Positions 63,763 through 64,000 of a stretch of 64,000 nucleotides of DNA are shown in pieces. Position 1 is the stretch's first letter; every line of letters begins with the position of its first letter. Position numbers and translations under genes: made by a program. Below the pieces are notes generated by a model. The model was given only the letters and a program-made list of their open reading frames with translations, was not told the origin of the DNA and ran no database searches. The stretch spans positions 1 to 64,000 of the forward strand of contig JBDRZZ010000003.1 of the NCBI GenBank assembly GCA_039804165.1, written 5' to 3'. This stretch comes from a candidate division WOR-3 bacterium. Its GTDB lineage: Bacteria; Hydrothermota; UBA3072.

Positions 63763-64000
63763 TATTGAAAAAATACTTGAAATTATGCCTCATCGATATC
63801 CTTTTCTCTTGATTGATAAAGTAGAAATTGTGGGAGAAAATGAGGTCATTGGAATAAAAAATGTTACTTACAATGAACCCTTTTTTAGAGGACATTTCCC
63901 TATGGACCCGATAATGCCAGCAGTCCTCATTGTTGAGTCTATGGTTCAAGCAGGTGGATTTTTGCTTTTAAATAAGCTTTCGGATCCTAAAAAAGCAAAT
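63752..64000 (+). CDS. fabZ: 3-hydroxyacyl-ACP dehydratase FabZ (cut by window end)
   Basis: The first 83 residues are visible. [16 protein letters not shown], catalytic His in [13 protein letters not shown] and catalytic Glu in VESMVQAGG are canonical. The usual PGV between them reads PAV here. The start is ATG at 63752, after AAAGGAGC. It is within the end of lpxC. The 3' part lies beyond the window. Confidence 0.95.
   Translation, partial: MVFSIEKILEIMPHRYPFLLIDKVEIVGENEVIGIKNVTYNEPFFRGHFPMDPIMPAVLIVESMVQAGGFLLLNKLSDPKKAN

Overview
This is an AT-rich, gene-dense chromosomal window with no transposon, phage or CRISPR array visible. It carries LpxC and FabZ (lipid A and fatty acids), a LpoB/COG3014/LPP20 lipoprotein trio, a CvpA protein and candidate outer-membrane proteins, which points to a diderm bacterium. 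A flavodiiron protein, an EtfA with a built-in two-cluster ferredoxin domain and HypF suggest an anaerobic, hydrogenase-bearing lifestyle. Several genes are more typical of archaea or of uncultivated bacterial phyla: archease, pyruvoyl-dependent arginine decarboxylase, a deoxyhypusine-synthase-like enzyme and an adenosine-specific kinase. A candidate phylum such as WOR-3 would fit, but no rRNA is present to settle the taxonomy, so this is an inference.

Layout. 0.3-7.1 kb: a signalling cluster with three histidine kinases (one with a decayed ATPase domain), a single-domain receiver, an NtrC-type sigma54 activator and a repeat protein with a zinc ribbon. 7.2-10.2 kb: flippase-like protein, ThiD-like kinase, tRNA-Leu(CAA), apt, acyP, rpmB. 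10.2-12.8 kb: dnaA-dnaN. 12.8-19.7 kb: DUF167, a ThyA-family enzyme, archease, DUF218, pyrimidine-nucleoside phosphorylase, a secreted cyclophilin and the lipoprotein trio. 19.8-20.5 kb: nth. 20.46-20.69 kb: an AT-rich gap with DnaA-box-like sequences, my best candidate for the replication origin. 20.7-34.4 kb, all plus strand: DUF177-rpmF-plsX-fabD-fabG-acpP-fabF-etfB-etfA-gyrA-orf-sat/apsK, then a polyamine operon (DHS-like, PvlArgDC, agmatinase). 34.5-37.8 kb: tRNA-Leu(CAG), hypF, a phosphoesterase. 37.8-43.7 kb: addAB. 43.8-49.5 kb: lipoprotein, ROK kinase, then rpsU-cvpA-mutS2-DUF5683-rsmG, with rsmG framed by two perfect parS sites. 49.7-56.9 kb: M42 peptidase, then a tightly packed minus-strand run (flavodiiron protein, nicotinamidase, arsenate reductase-like, dUTPase-like, adenosine kinase, ComEA-like, barrel candidate, mtnA, maf). 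56.9-59.4 kb: RlmN-like radical SAM, TrxR-like flavoprotein, cysteine hydrolase. 59.5-64 kb: xseB-ispA-PAP2-dxs-lpxC-fabZ (cut by the window end).

Cross-cutting signals. Promoters are recognisable as TTGACA-16/18-TATAAT-like. In about ten of them the -10 box lies only 3 to 11 bases before the start codon and no Shine-Dalgarno is present, so first genes of operons appear to be leaderless, while internal genes usually carry a good GGAGG. The dnaA-dnaN pair, candidate origin and parS sites within about 35 kb suggest that the window is origin-proximal. No single obviously new biochemical system stands out; the strongest leads are the parS/rsmG arrangement, the candidate origin, the leaderless promoters, the Gln-periodic repeat protein and the decayed kinase.
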